NCBI GenBank assembly: GCA_012514315.1
Contig: JAAZAN010000163.1
Coordinates: 1-53,504 of the forward strand
Reading direction: 5' to 3'
DNA from: Chloroflexota bacterium
Lineage (GTDB): Bacteria; Chloroflexota; Anaerolineae; B4-G1
Length of the DNA: 53,504 bases
The notes beneath the pieces are model-generated. The model was not told where the DNA came from, ran no database searches, and saw only the letters and a program-made list of their open reading frames with translations. Positions 1 through 7,316 of the stretch are shown piece after piece. The position numbers and the translations under genes were made by a program. Every line of letters starts with the position of its first letter. Position 1 is the first letter of the stretch.

Positions 1-10
1 GGAGGATAGA

Positions 11-1177
11 ATGGCTGATCCGATGATCACTCGAATCGAGATTCACGAGTACGCGTTCACACTGCGGGACCTGGGCAAAGACTACAATGGCTTCAACATA
101 GTCTATGCGCCCGGCAACACGCTGACAGGCCACGGCCACGTCATCCGCATCTGCACGGACCAGAGCATCTGCGGCGAATACGCGGGCGGGAGTGCGGCCG
201 AGTACTCGACGCTGCCCATGTTCGCCCATTATCTGCTGGGCAAGAGCGCGCTGGAGCGCGAGCGCATCTACACCGACGTGAAGCGTGCGTTGCGGCAGGC
301 CGCGCGCCTGGGGCTCGCACCGATCGATGTCGCCCTTTGGGACCTGGCGGGCCGGCTCTACGAGGCCCCCATCTACAAGCTGCTGGGAGGGTACAAGGAG
401 AGCGTGCCGTGCTATGCCAGCACCTACCACGGGGACTGGCAGCCCGACGGCTTATCCAGCCCGGAGGCCTACGCCGAGTTCGCCGTCGAGTGCCGTGACA
501 TGGGCTACCCGGCCTTCAAGGTCCACGGGTGGGGCCGCGCGCCCATCAACCAGGAGGTCGCGACCGTGCTCAAGGTGCGCGAGCTGGTCGGCGCCGAGAT
601 GGACCTGATGCTCGACCCGGCCTGTGAATACATGACCTTCGGGGATGCGCTGAAGGTCGGATGGGCGTGCGATGAGGCGCGCTACTACTGGTACGAGGAC
701 CCCTACCGGGACGGCGGCATCTCGCAGTTCGGGCATCGCAAGCTCCGCCAGTTGATCAAGACGCCGCTGCTGATGACCGAACACGTGCGCTCGTTGGAGC
801 CGCACATCGACTTCGCGATCGCCGATGCGACCGACTACGTTCGGGGTGACGTCGGCTACGACGGCATCACTGGCGTGATGAAGATCGCCCACGCCTGCGA
901 GGGGCTCGGCCTCGACGTCGAGATGCACGGACCCGGCCCGGCCCAGCGCCACCTGATGGCCGCCATCCGCAACACCAACTACTACGAGATGGGCCTGATC
1001 CATCCCAAGGCGCCGGCCAGCCACGACCCCAACCTGTTCCTGGACGGCTACCGGGATACGCTCGACGCCATCGACGACAAGGGTCACGTGCCCGTCCCGC
1101 AGGGCCCGGGGCTTGGCGTGCCCATCAATTGGGACTGGATCGAGAGGAACCGCACGGGCCTGGTCGTGTACGAGTAG
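11..1177 (+). CDS. Enolase-superfamily (mandelate racemase/muconate lactonizing type) sugar-acid dehydratase
   Basis: A 388-residue protein of the usual length for the mandelate racemase subgroup, which abstracts the alpha-proton of a carboxylate sugar acid and normally dehydrates it in the cytosol. Visible active-site elements are K170-x-H172, the Mg2+ ligands D202, E229 and E257, and a probable general-base pair D280/H306 in the EMHGPGP segment. The second Lys of the classical KxK motif is His here. The start has a GGAGG sequence at 1-5. The MBL-fold gene follows 55 bases downstream, so the two are probably co-transcribed. The exact substrate cannot be read from the sequence; a racemase or epimerase is the alternative. 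The family call is firm and the substrate open. Confidence 0.9.
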   Translation: MADPMITRIEIHEYAFTLRDLGKDYNGFNIVYAPGNTLTGHGHVIRICTDQSICGEYAGGSAAEYSTLPMFAHYLLGKSALERERIYTDVKRALRQAARLGLAPIDVALWDLAGRLYEAPIYKLLGGYKESVPCYASTYHGDWQPDGLSSPEAYAEFAVECRDMGYPAFKVHGWGRAPINQEVATVLKVRELVGAEMDLMLDPACEYMTFGDALKVGWACDEARYYWYEDPYRDGGISQFGHRKLRQLIKTPLLMTEHVRSLEPHIDFAIADATDYVRGDVGYDGITGVMKIAHACEGLGLDVEMHGPGPAQRHLMAAIRNTNYYEMGLIHPKAPASHDPNLFLDGYRDTLDAIDDKGHVPVPQGPGLGVPINWDWIERNRTGLVVYE

Positions 1178-1232
1178 GCCGCGAGGCAGGCCGTGGGGCC
1201 TGCCCCGAGAAAGCGACAAGGGAGGCACGACG

Positions 1233-2009
1233 ATGGCGAGAGCCGATGTCGCAGCCGGCCCCACCTATCACATCCGGGTCTTCCGGACAGCCCGGTGCCG
1301 GGTGAAGGGCCGGTACGCATACGCCCACTACGCCCGCGATCGCGACCACGCCTACGCGATCTACATCGCGGTGGTGCAGGGGAACGGGCTGACGGCGCTG
1401 GTCGACACGGGCATGGTCAGCGTCGAGGAGATGAATCGCGGCGCCGGATTCTTGATGACTGAGCCGGTCAGCCAGGAGCCGGGCGAGGACACCCACAGCA
1501 TACTGGCGCGGGTCGGCGTGGAACCCTCCAACGTCGATCTCGTGTTCCTGACCCACTGCCACTACGATCACTGTTCGCTCGCCCCGTTGTTCGCGGATGC
1601 GCGCATTGTGATTCCAGAGAGGGCGTGGCGCATCTGGCACGAGGAGCCGGAACGCTCGGCCTACCTGCACGCGGGCTTTCTGGAGTACCTCGAGTCGCGT
1701 CGCGCCGCCGGGCGGCTGGTGCTCCGCGACGATGGCCTGGTCGCGCCCGGACTCGGCGTGCGTTGGGTCGGCGGCCACTCGCCGTGTTCGCAGTTCGTGT
1801 ACGTCAACACGACAAAGGGCGTGGCGGTGCTGACGGGGGACGCCGTGCAGATGTACGCCAACCTGGAGCAGAACGACGTGATCCACATCTGCGAGCGGCC
1901 GGCGGAGCGCTGGCAAGCGCTGGAGATCGCCCGTTCCGACGCGGACTACGTGATCCCCGGCCACGACCCGCGGGTGCTCGAGTGCTATCCGGACGGCGTG
2001 ATCGCCTGA
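1233..2009 (+). CDS. Metallo-beta-lactamase-fold hydrolase, N-acyl homoserine lactonase-like
   Basis: A 258-residue MBL-fold protein with the complete dinuclear-zinc set: H108-x-H110-x-D112-H113, H182, D203 and H244. Length and motif spacing resemble the AHL-lactonase (AiiA/AttM) branch, which opens lactone rings. Next to a sugar-acid dehydratase, an aldonolactone is a reasonable alternative substrate, but that is inference. The frame is open further upstream, into the preceding gene. The ATG at 1233 is chosen because GGAGG lies at 1221-1225 and because the upstream extension would overlap the dehydratase and has no family resemblance. No signal peptide is seen, so it is cytosolic. Confidence 0.87.
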   Translation: MARADVAAGPTYHIRVFRTARCRVKGRYAYAHYARDRDHAYAIYIAVVQGNGLTALVDTGMVSVEEMNRGAGFLMTEPVSQEPGEDTHSILARVGVEPSNVDLVFLTHCHYDHCSLAPLFADARIVIPERAWRIWHEEPERSAYLHAGFLEYLESRRAAGRLVLRDDGLVAPGLGVRWVGGHSPCSQFVYVNTTKGVAVLTGDAVQMYANLEQNDVIHICERPAERWQALEIARSDADYVIPGHDPRVLECYPDGVIA

Positions 2010-2085
2010 AACGAGGCTCGACAACGCGTGGCGCTAGCTGCCGGCCCAGCTGGGCGCGTCAACCGGACGCACGCTCAGGGTGACT

Positions 2086-2105
2086 GCCCCCGTGAATCGC
2101 GGGGC
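2086..2105 (+). other. Small GC hairpin between the MBL and flavoprotein genes
   Basis: GCCCCCG pairs with CGCGGGGC (one bulged C) around the loop TGAAT, 77 bases after the MBL stop. There is no U tract, so it is more likely an mRNA stability element or chance GC structure than a terminator. Confidence 0.3.
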
Positions 2106-2149
2106 GGCTTCACTCACAGCATCACACCATGAAAGGGGGTGCGAAGACG

Positions 2150-2947
2150 ATGAAGGTATTGGGAGTAGTCGGGAGCCCGCGTCGCGAGCGCGGCCTCTCA
2201 CATAGGATCGTGACGAAGGTGTTAGAAGGCGCCAATACGGCAGGCGCGCAGACGGAACTGCTGTACCTCATCGACCAGAAGCCCCAGTACTGTATTCACT
2301 GCGGGCACAGCTGTTTCGAGGATGGGGAGTGCGCTCAGGAAGCGGAAGCGACATCGCGTTCGAGGCTGGTGGACGCGGCCGACGCGCTGGTTGTCTGCGC
2401 CCCCGTCTACTGCTGGCAAGCGAACGGCCTGACCACGGCGTTCTTCGACAAGCACAGACCATCGGCCGGGCATTGGACGCGCGATCGCCAGCACGGGCGC
2501 CACGCCCTGGGCATCGCCGTGGCAGGCGGCACGGGATCGGGGGTGTTCACAGCGCTCCAGTCTATCTACGCGTGGATGTGCCTGTCGAAGTACCGTCCGT
2601 TGGACCCGGCGCCGGTGACCCGCTTCAACCTGTCGGACGTACTCGCCGACGCCCCTGGTCTTGGCCGGACGCTGGCGGAGGCCCAGCCACGGCCGTTTGC
2701 TGATACGGCCGAGCTCATGTTGACCTACGACCAACTGCGCTTCATGGACTTCGGCCGCATTGACGAGTTCCGCTGGCTTGCAGAGCAGATCGCCCGAGGG
2801 CTCGAGGCCAGGCAGGATGCGCAAACCACCGTTGACACACTTCAGCGCCTGATGGCTGAAGCGACCTCAAAACGCACCGCGGGCGATGCCAGGGGGGAGG
2901 CGGAGTGCATCATGCGCACCTACCGGATTGGCGCCGCCGCGTGGTAG
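2150..2947 (+). CDS. NADPH-dependent FMN reductase / iron-sulfur flavoprotein-like oxidoreductase
   Basis: A 265-residue flavodoxin-fold protein. The N-terminus (MKVLGVVGSPRRERGLSH) carries the FMN-phosphate loop GSPRR-x-GLS, and PVYCWQANG near residue 90 is the second flavin-contact loop. Cysteines C48, C51, C55 and C61 (CX2CX3CX5C) resemble the compact [4Fe-4S] cluster motif of archaeal and bacterial iron-sulfur flavoproteins, though the family norm is CX2CX2CX4-7C. An ATG 21 bases upstream is in frame, but AAAGGGGGT at 2132-2140 is a ribosome binding site suited to the 2150 start. The C-terminal ~80 residues are helical and longer than in simple FMN reductases. The electron acceptor is unknown. 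Confidence 0.82.
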   Translation: MKVLGVVGSPRRERGLSHRIVTKVLEGANTAGAQTELLYLIDQKPQYCIHCGHSCFEDGECAQEAEATSRSRLVDAADALVVCAPVYCWQANGLTTAFFDKHRPSAGHWTRDRQHGRHALGIAVAGGTGSGVFTALQSIYAWMCLSKYRPLDPAPVTRFNLSDVLADAPGLGRTLAEAQPRPFADTAELMLTYDQLRFMDFGRIDEFRWLAEQIARGLEARQDAQTTVDTLQRLMAEATSKRTAGDARGEAECIMRTYRIGAAAW

Positions 2948-2977
2948 GACGCCTTGCTCACCCGGGCGGACGTGACG

Positions 2978-3748
2978 CTATGCGTCGGCCGCGGCCCTGG
3001 CAAGCACCTGACGCTCGTCACGGGCCCACCGCGCGCGCGTGACCAGGATCAGCATGCCCAGGTTGACGACCCACCCCAGCGCCAGCGCCGCTGGCAGTCC
3101 CAGCGATGATTGCGCCAGCCGGACCACGCACATCATCGGGAGCAGTGTGAAGGTGAGAACCGGAATCTCACGGCTGATCGTCCACAGGCTGCGCCGGCCC
3201 TCGTAGGCCGAGATCACGCCCACCATGGGGAAGACCGTGATGAAGCCCTGCATCTGCGCCTTGAGCACGATGAGCAGCGAGATCACCACTGCAATGATCG
3301 GGAGTTTGACGTAGACGGGCAGGAGGCTGCGGTTGCCGGGCTCCACCCGATGCGGCACCACCCGGTAGAGCGTCAAGCCCAACAGGAACACCAGCGCCGC
3401 GGCGACCCAGAACGCCAGCTCAGTCCGCGGCAGCACCGCGGCGAGCAGCGTGCCCAGCCCGCAGTAGACGCCCGCCGAGATGACGATCGAAGGGATGATG
3501 GGGACCTTCACGCGGTAGTGCAGCAACCGCACACCGTGGGTAAAGATGATGAGCAGCACCAATCCGACGACGCCGGTGATGTCCACTCCCGTACCCACCG
3601 CTAGCGTGGCGATCGTGAACGGGAAGGGAAGCAACAGGATGAGGGCTTTCCATTTCGGCTCGTACACGTACGCCAGGATGGTCGCCTGGGTGGAGACGAC
3701 GAGGATGAGAACGAAATCCCAGATGGTGAGGGACGGCATCCAGCGCAT
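2978..3748 (-). CDS. Multi-pass inner-membrane protein of unknown function
   Basis: A 256-residue, strongly hydrophobic protein with about seven or eight membrane segments, for example residues 7-27, 34-52, 55-72, 83-104, 111-127, 149-166 and 215-235. I do not recognise a family or catalytic motif. GGAG stands 8 bases before the ATG. It converges on the flavoprotein gene with 30 bases between stops and has its own near-consensus promoter at 3883-3910, so it is probably monocistronic. A transporter or membrane sensor are both possible, and nothing decides between them. Confidence 0.75.
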   Translation of the reverse strand: MRWMPSLTIWDFVLILVVSTQATILAYVYEPKWKALILLLPFPFTIATLAVGTGVDITGVVGLVLLIIFTHGVRLLHYRVKVPIIPSIVISAGVYCGLGTLLAAVLPRTELAFWVAAALVFLLGLTLYRVVPHRVEPGNRSLLPVYVKLPIIAVVISLLIVLKAQMQGFITVFPMVGVISAYEGRRSLWTISREIPVLTFTLLPMMCVVRLAQSSLGLPAALALGWVVNLGMLILVTRARWARDERQVLARAAADA

Positions 3749-3882
3749 GAAGAAAACTCCCTAAATTGAGCTGCGACGTGTGCGCTCCAGAAACCGTGCC
3801 GTCATTTACGCTCTCGCTCCCTAACTGAACACAGTCAGAGCCCGCCTGCGAGACCCGATGCCCGATTTCGAGTGCGACGACG

Positions 3883-3910
3883 ATTCTACTCGAGACTAGA
3901 GTTCTGTCAA
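3883..3910 (-). promoter_or_regulatory. Sigma-70-type promoter for the membrane protein gene
   Basis: On the minus strand TTGACA (3905-3910), a 16-base spacer and TAGAAT (3883-3888) match the consensus 6/6 and 5/6. It faces the membrane protein gene and implies a leader of about 125 bases. Confidence 0.65.
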
Positions 3911-4024
3911 TCGAAATGTACATATCGCTGGACCTCACTACCTTTGCTCCAATCGGCGATTATTCGCCCGGGACGTCCACCACGACGGCACTCCGCGATC
4001 TGCGGGGAGGCCCAGTGGTCACGC

Positions 4025-4052
4025 TTGCGACCCGTGCACACAGGAGTATACT
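4025..4052 (+). promoter_or_regulatory. Promoter candidate for the lipoprotein operon
   Basis: TTGCGA (4025-4030), a 16-base spacer and TATACT (4047-4052), directly upstream of the lipoprotein gene. Initiation near 4059 would leave a leader of only about 12 bases to the ATG at 4071. Confidence 0.45.
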
Positions 4053-4070
4053 GGTGAATATGGCTGGTCG

Positions 4071-5120
4071 ATGGTCGCTGCTAGTATGAGACACCGAGCG
4101 GTCTACCGATTGATCGCGGCGCTGCTCGCCCTCGGCGTGCTCACCCTCGTCGCGTGCGAGTCTACCGGCGTACAACCGGTGGGCACCTACACCTGGGCGA
4201 CGGCGCCCGGCAGTGACCTCTCTGCGCATGCGGCGACTGCCACCGCCGCAGTGATCCAAGCCACTGCCGAGGCTGTACGTCGGCAACAGACCGTTGACGC
4301 TGCCCGCGTCAACCTCAGCGCTCAGGAGACACGGGCTACGCAGGAAGCGCTTGCTGCCGCGCAGGCCGAAGCCACGCGCGTCGCTGCCGAAGCGACCGCC
4401 GTGGTGCAGTCAACGCTCTATGCCGAGGCTACGATCCGCTCCCAGTCAGACTTCGCTACACTCGCTGCACAGCTTACGACAGAAGCGGAGTTCGGCGCGA
4501 CGCAGACCTCAGTCGCGGGCACGATGACGGCAGAGGCTGCAAGCCTAGCGGCTACCGCCACAGACCAAGCGGTCCGGCTCACCTCGACCGCCGAAGCGCT
4601 TAGCATCGAGGCCACCGGTACGGCGATCTCTCTTCAAGCCACACAGTCTGCTGTCGCGGCAGCACTCGAACGCCGCCGTGAGACACTCCTGACCGTGCTG
4701 GTTCTTGCAGCCGCTGTGGTAGCCGCGGTGGCTGCGGCCGCCGTTCTACTTGGATGGGATTCACTGGTCCACAGACCGGCGGCGAACGGGCCGAGAACCG
4801 AGGTACTGCAGGACGGACCGTGCCCACCGCTGACCATTCTACCCGACGGTACGGTTCAGTTCCCGCTTCTCTCTCCGGAGGAACGGACGTGTACGCTAAC
4901 TCGTGAGCAGCTCAACGAGGTATATGATTGGGCCCAAACCCGCTATCTGGACGAGCGTGCTACACGCACGATTGCGGAAAGGACGTCCCGCCTAGCGCCC
5001 GGTCTGCGCAGTGTGCGTACCCTGAGGCGTCTCGACCAGGCCGTGACAGCGGGCGCTATCTCGCCACGCCTCGCCGCAGTGCTCGAAGCCGATTGGCAGA
5101 GTGGGGGGCGCGATGAATGA
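4071..5120 (+). CDS. Coiled-coil lipoprotein with a second transmembrane helix
   Basis: A 349-residue protein of unknown function. A signal peptide ends in the lipobox LVAC, with the lipidated Cys at residue 29 (24 if the ATG at 4086 is used). Residues ~50-200 are an Ala/Thr/Glu/Gln-rich helical stretch of repeated ATA, AEAT and QAT units, probably coiled coil. Residues ~205-228 form a membrane helix, and the last ~120 residues are a soluble, presumably cytosolic domain. The chain would therefore be lipid-anchored outside and also span the membrane. Such Ala/Thr-rich lipoproteins are common in Chloroflexota. Neither start has a clear Shine-Dalgarno sequence. It overlaps the next gene by 8 bases, suggesting a joint function. 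Confidence 0.72.
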   Translation: MVAASMRHRAVYRLIAALLALGVLTLVACESTGVQPVGTYTWATAPGSDLSAHAATATAAVIQATAEAVRRQQTVDAARVNLSAQETRATQEALAAAQAEATRVAAEATAVVQSTLYAEATIRSQSDFATLAAQLTTEAEFGATQTSVAGTMTAEAASLAATATDQAVRLTSTAEALSIEATGTAISLQATQSAVAAALERRRETLLTVLVLAAAVVAAVAAAAVLLGWDSLVHRPAANGPRTEVLQDGPCPPLTILPDGTVQFPLLSPEERTCTLTREQLNEVYDWAQTRYLDERATRTIAERTSRLAPGLRSVRTLRRLDQAVTAGAISPRLAAVLEADWQSGGRDE

Positions 5121-5418
5121 GGAAGCCATCCTGTACTGGTGGGCCATCGTGGCTACGCTGAAGCGCGGCGAGCTTGACCAGTACCGTATCGAATCTGGTA
5201 CCATCGATACACCCGAGGCTGACGCATACGTGCTCCCCAACCGGATTGTCTTCGTGCTGGATCCGGTCCGCACCGGAGGGATTACGGCTCAACGCTGGCT
5301 TGATCCCGCAACGTGGCACGAGCTGAGCGCGGCGCTAGGGGGACGGCGTGTCTTCGTGTCCAATGCAGACCGGCTGGCGGTCACGGTGGCACGCACGCCA
5401 GGCCAGGACATACTGTGA
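5113..5418 (+). CDS. Small conserved-looking protein, partner of the lipoprotein
   Basis: A 101-residue soluble protein starting MNEEAILYWWAIVATLKRGE, not recognised. The start overlaps the end of the lipoprotein gene by 8 bases and is preceded by a G-rich stretch (GGGGGGCG), which argues for translational coupling. A GTG at 5101 in the same frame is less well placed. A YVLPNRIVFVLDP strand-rich core is followed by a helical tail. There are no membrane segments or Cys clusters. Because the lipoprotein C-terminus is probably cytosolic, a direct complex between the two is a reasonable inference. Confidence 0.6.
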   Translation: MNEEAILYWWAIVATLKRGELDQYRIESGTIDTPEADAYVLPNRIVFVLDPVRTGGITAQRWLDPATWHELSAALGGRRVFVSNADRLAVTVARTPGQDIL

Positions 5419-5447
5419 TCGACCGCTGACCTGTAGGAGATAGTCCA

Positions 5448-6320
5448 ATGGATTTCCCCATCATCGACAGCCACGTACACATCTGGGACACCTCACAGCT
5501 AGACTACCCGTGGCTCGCCACTCAACCCGCACTTAACCGTCCCTTCCTGCTCAAAGATTTCGATGCGGCTCGAGGACCTATCGAGGTCGAGCAGTTTGTC
5601 TTTGTCCAGGCTGAGTGTCGACCCGAGCAAGCACTTGACGAAGTTGCCTGGGTCTCCATGCTGGCTAAGGAGGATCCTCGCATCGGCGGCATTGTCGCCT
5701 ACGCACCTCTTGAAACAGGAGAGGCCGTTCGCGACCAGCTAGAACGGCTGGCCGCGTTCCCGCTTGTCAGGGGGATTCGCCGCATCGTGTTTGAGGAAGA
5801 TGACGTCGCTTTCTGCACCTCCCAGCCCTTCATTGCAGGGGTCCGGGCACTGGCAGAGTTCGGCCTCAGCTTCGATCTGGCCCTCTCCTCGTCTCAATTA
5901 GTCGCCGCCGCGGAACTAGCTGACGCGTGCCCGGACGTCCGCTTTGTCCTGGACCACATCGGCAAACCAGATGTCAAGAACCGTGAGAGGGCACCGTGGA
6001 TGTTAGGCCTGCCCGCGCTGGCCGAATGTCCCAACGTTTGGTGCAAACTGTCGGGCGTGACCACGCAGGCCGACCACGACCTGTGGACACCGGACGAACT
6101 CCGACCTTATCTCAACTTCGCTGTGGAGAACTTCGGCATCAATCGCGTCATGTTCGGCGGGGACTGGCCCGTGTCGACACTCGCGGTCTCATATCCGATC
6201 TGGGTCGGCGTTCTGCACTACGTCTTGGAGGAATGCAGCAACGACGAGCTCCGCGCGGTCTTCCATGACAACACCGCGGAGTTTTACCGGCTCCGTCCAC
6301 CGAGCCTCGCGACGGCGTGA
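5448..6320 (+). CDS. Amidohydrolase 2 family protein, L-fuconolactonase-like
   Basis: A 290-residue TIM-barrel hydrolase of the COG3618 branch, whose known members hydrolyse sugar lactones (L-fuconolactone, L-rhamnono-lactone) or 2-pyrone-4,6-dicarboxylate. Seen directly: the metal-site H9-x-H11 in IDSHVHIWD, H170 in LDHIGKPD, and D239 in FGGDWPVS near the C-terminus. AGGAGATAG lies before the ATG. It follows the lipoprotein pair by 29 bases and converges with the isomerase gene. A lactonase role fits the sugar-acid enzymes elsewhere in the window, but the exact lactone is not determinable. Confidence 0.85.
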   Translation: MDFPIIDSHVHIWDTSQLDYPWLATQPALNRPFLLKDFDAARGPIEVEQFVFVQAECRPEQALDEVAWVSMLAKEDPRIGGIVAYAPLETGEAVRDQLERLAAFPLVRGIRRIVFEEDDVAFCTSQPFIAGVRALAEFGLSFDLALSSSQLVAAAELADACPDVRFVLDHIGKPDVKNRERAPWMLGLPALAECPNVWCKLSGVTTQADHDLWTPDELRPYLNFAVENFGINRVMFGGDWPVSTLAVSYPIWVGVLHYVLEECSNDELRAVFHDNTAEFYRLRPPSLATA

Positions 6321-6352
6321 GGATACGCTACCCGTTGAGGGCGCCAACCGTA

Positions 6353-7117
6353 CTATGGGCTGACCAACTCCAGTGCCTGCTTGAGGGCCTCTTCTGAGCC
6401 AATCGTCGGCGAGAACTCCAGCCCCACGAACCCGTTGTAACCTGTTGCATCGATCGCGGTGAAGATCGTACGGTAGTCCAGCTCTCCTCCGACAAGTTCG
6501 TGACGTCCGGGGGCGCCGGCCGCATGGAAGTGACCGATCCGGGAGATGTACTGACGCAGGTTCGCGATCAGATTGCCCTCAGAGAGCTGCTGATGATACA
6601 GGTCATCCAGAATCCTCAACCCGGGCGAATCCACCTCTTCCACGATGTCGACAGCCTTCGGCAGAGTGGTGAGCCAATACCCTTTATGGTCAACAATGGG
6701 GTTCAGTGGCTCGAGCACCAACGTGACACCGCAGTCCTCCGCCACCGGCGCCATCCGCTTCAGATTCCGCACGACGCGTCGGCGCGTGATCTCGTATGTT
6801 TCGTCGGCCAACGCATTGCCTGTCGTGACGATCATCCGCGAACACCCCAGCGACTGTGCCACTGCGGCCGACTCCTTGACTCCGTCGACGAGTGGCGCCG
6901 GATCACTCCGATCGACAAGCGAGTAGTTGGGCTCGATACATATCGCCGCCACATCGAGCCCTGTCTCGTCCTGAGCGGCCCGGATCACATCCAGGTCTTT
7001 GCCCTTCCAGCCCCAGAACTCGAACGCTGAGTAGCCCAATGCCTTCACACGACGGATCCGCTCATCGAACGGCAGATCTCTCCAGAACATCTCGATGCAC
7101 ACAGACAACGTGGCCAC
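6353..7117 (-). CDS. Hydroxypyruvate isomerase-like sugar isomerase/epimerase (TIM barrel)
   Basis: A 254-residue protein of the AP-endonuclease-2 TIM-barrel fold. The segments LVLEPLNP (E136), ILDDLYHQQ (D171/D172, H175), GHFHAAGAPGRHE (H198, R205, H206) and GLEFSP (E234) match the metal and substrate sites of hydroxypyruvate isomerase-type enzymes (Hyi, OtnI). These interconvert small ketose/aldose acids such as 2-oxotetronate. The start is GTG at 7117, with GGAGGTG immediately upstream. It is transcribed divergently from a polyol-type dehydrogenase, so both may serve four-carbon or related sugar catabolism. The general family is firm; the substrate is not. Confidence 0.85.
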   Translation of the reverse strand: MATLSVCIEMFWRDLPFDERIRRVKALGYSAFEFWGWKGKDLDVIRAAQDETGLDVAAICIEPNYSLVDRSDPAPLVDGVKESAAVAQSLGCSRMIVTTGNALADETYEITRRRVVRNLKRMAPVAEDCGVTLVLEPLNPIVDHKGYWLTTLPKAVDIVEEVDSPGLRILDDLYHQQLSEGNLIANLRQYISRIGHFHAAGAPGRHELVGGELDYRTIFTAIDATGYNGFVGLEFSPTIGSEEALKQALELVSP

Positions 7118-7160
7118 GCGTCACCTCCAAGATGATGGTATGCTCTCCAACCACTATCCC

Positions 7161-7189
7161 AATATACTGCATGTCGCCTGTCTTGTACA
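7161..7189 (-). promoter_or_regulatory. Promoter candidate for the isomerase gene
   Basis: On the minus strand TGTACA (7184-7189), a 17-base spacer and TATATT (7161-7166), about 44 bases before the GTG start. Confidence 0.45.
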
Positions 7190-7225
7190 GCGTCGTGCCG
7201 CACACTCTCGTTACGGCAGAAGGAA

Positions 7226-7254
7226 TTGACCTTCCCGCCACAATCCGATAGAAT
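7226..7254 (+). promoter_or_regulatory. Promoter for the dehydrogenase gene
   Basis: TTGACC (7226-7231), a 17-base spacer and TAGAAT (7249-7254) match the consensus 5/6 and 5/6. The implied start near 7262 leaves a leader of about 55 bases. Confidence 0.6.
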
Positions 7255-7316
7255 CGCGTACAGTTCATCACATCACGGTATGTGGGCTGCACGCTCACGC
7301 AGGGAGGAAGATAACT

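Larger units (their letters stand above)
3749..4070. other. Divergent intergenic region with two promoters
   Basis: This 322-base gap lies between the divergently transcribed membrane protein and lipoprotein genes. It holds the two promoter candidates listed separately, at 3883-3910 (minus) and 4025-4052 (plus). Short frames in it show no ribosome binding site or family resemblance, and I see no RNA gene or repeat. Confidence 0.6.

Noticed and set aside
1113-1232. 40-codon upstream extension of the MBL-fold gene
   Set aside because: It overlaps the dehydratase gene and lacks a ribosome binding site, whereas GGAGG precedes the ATG at 1233.
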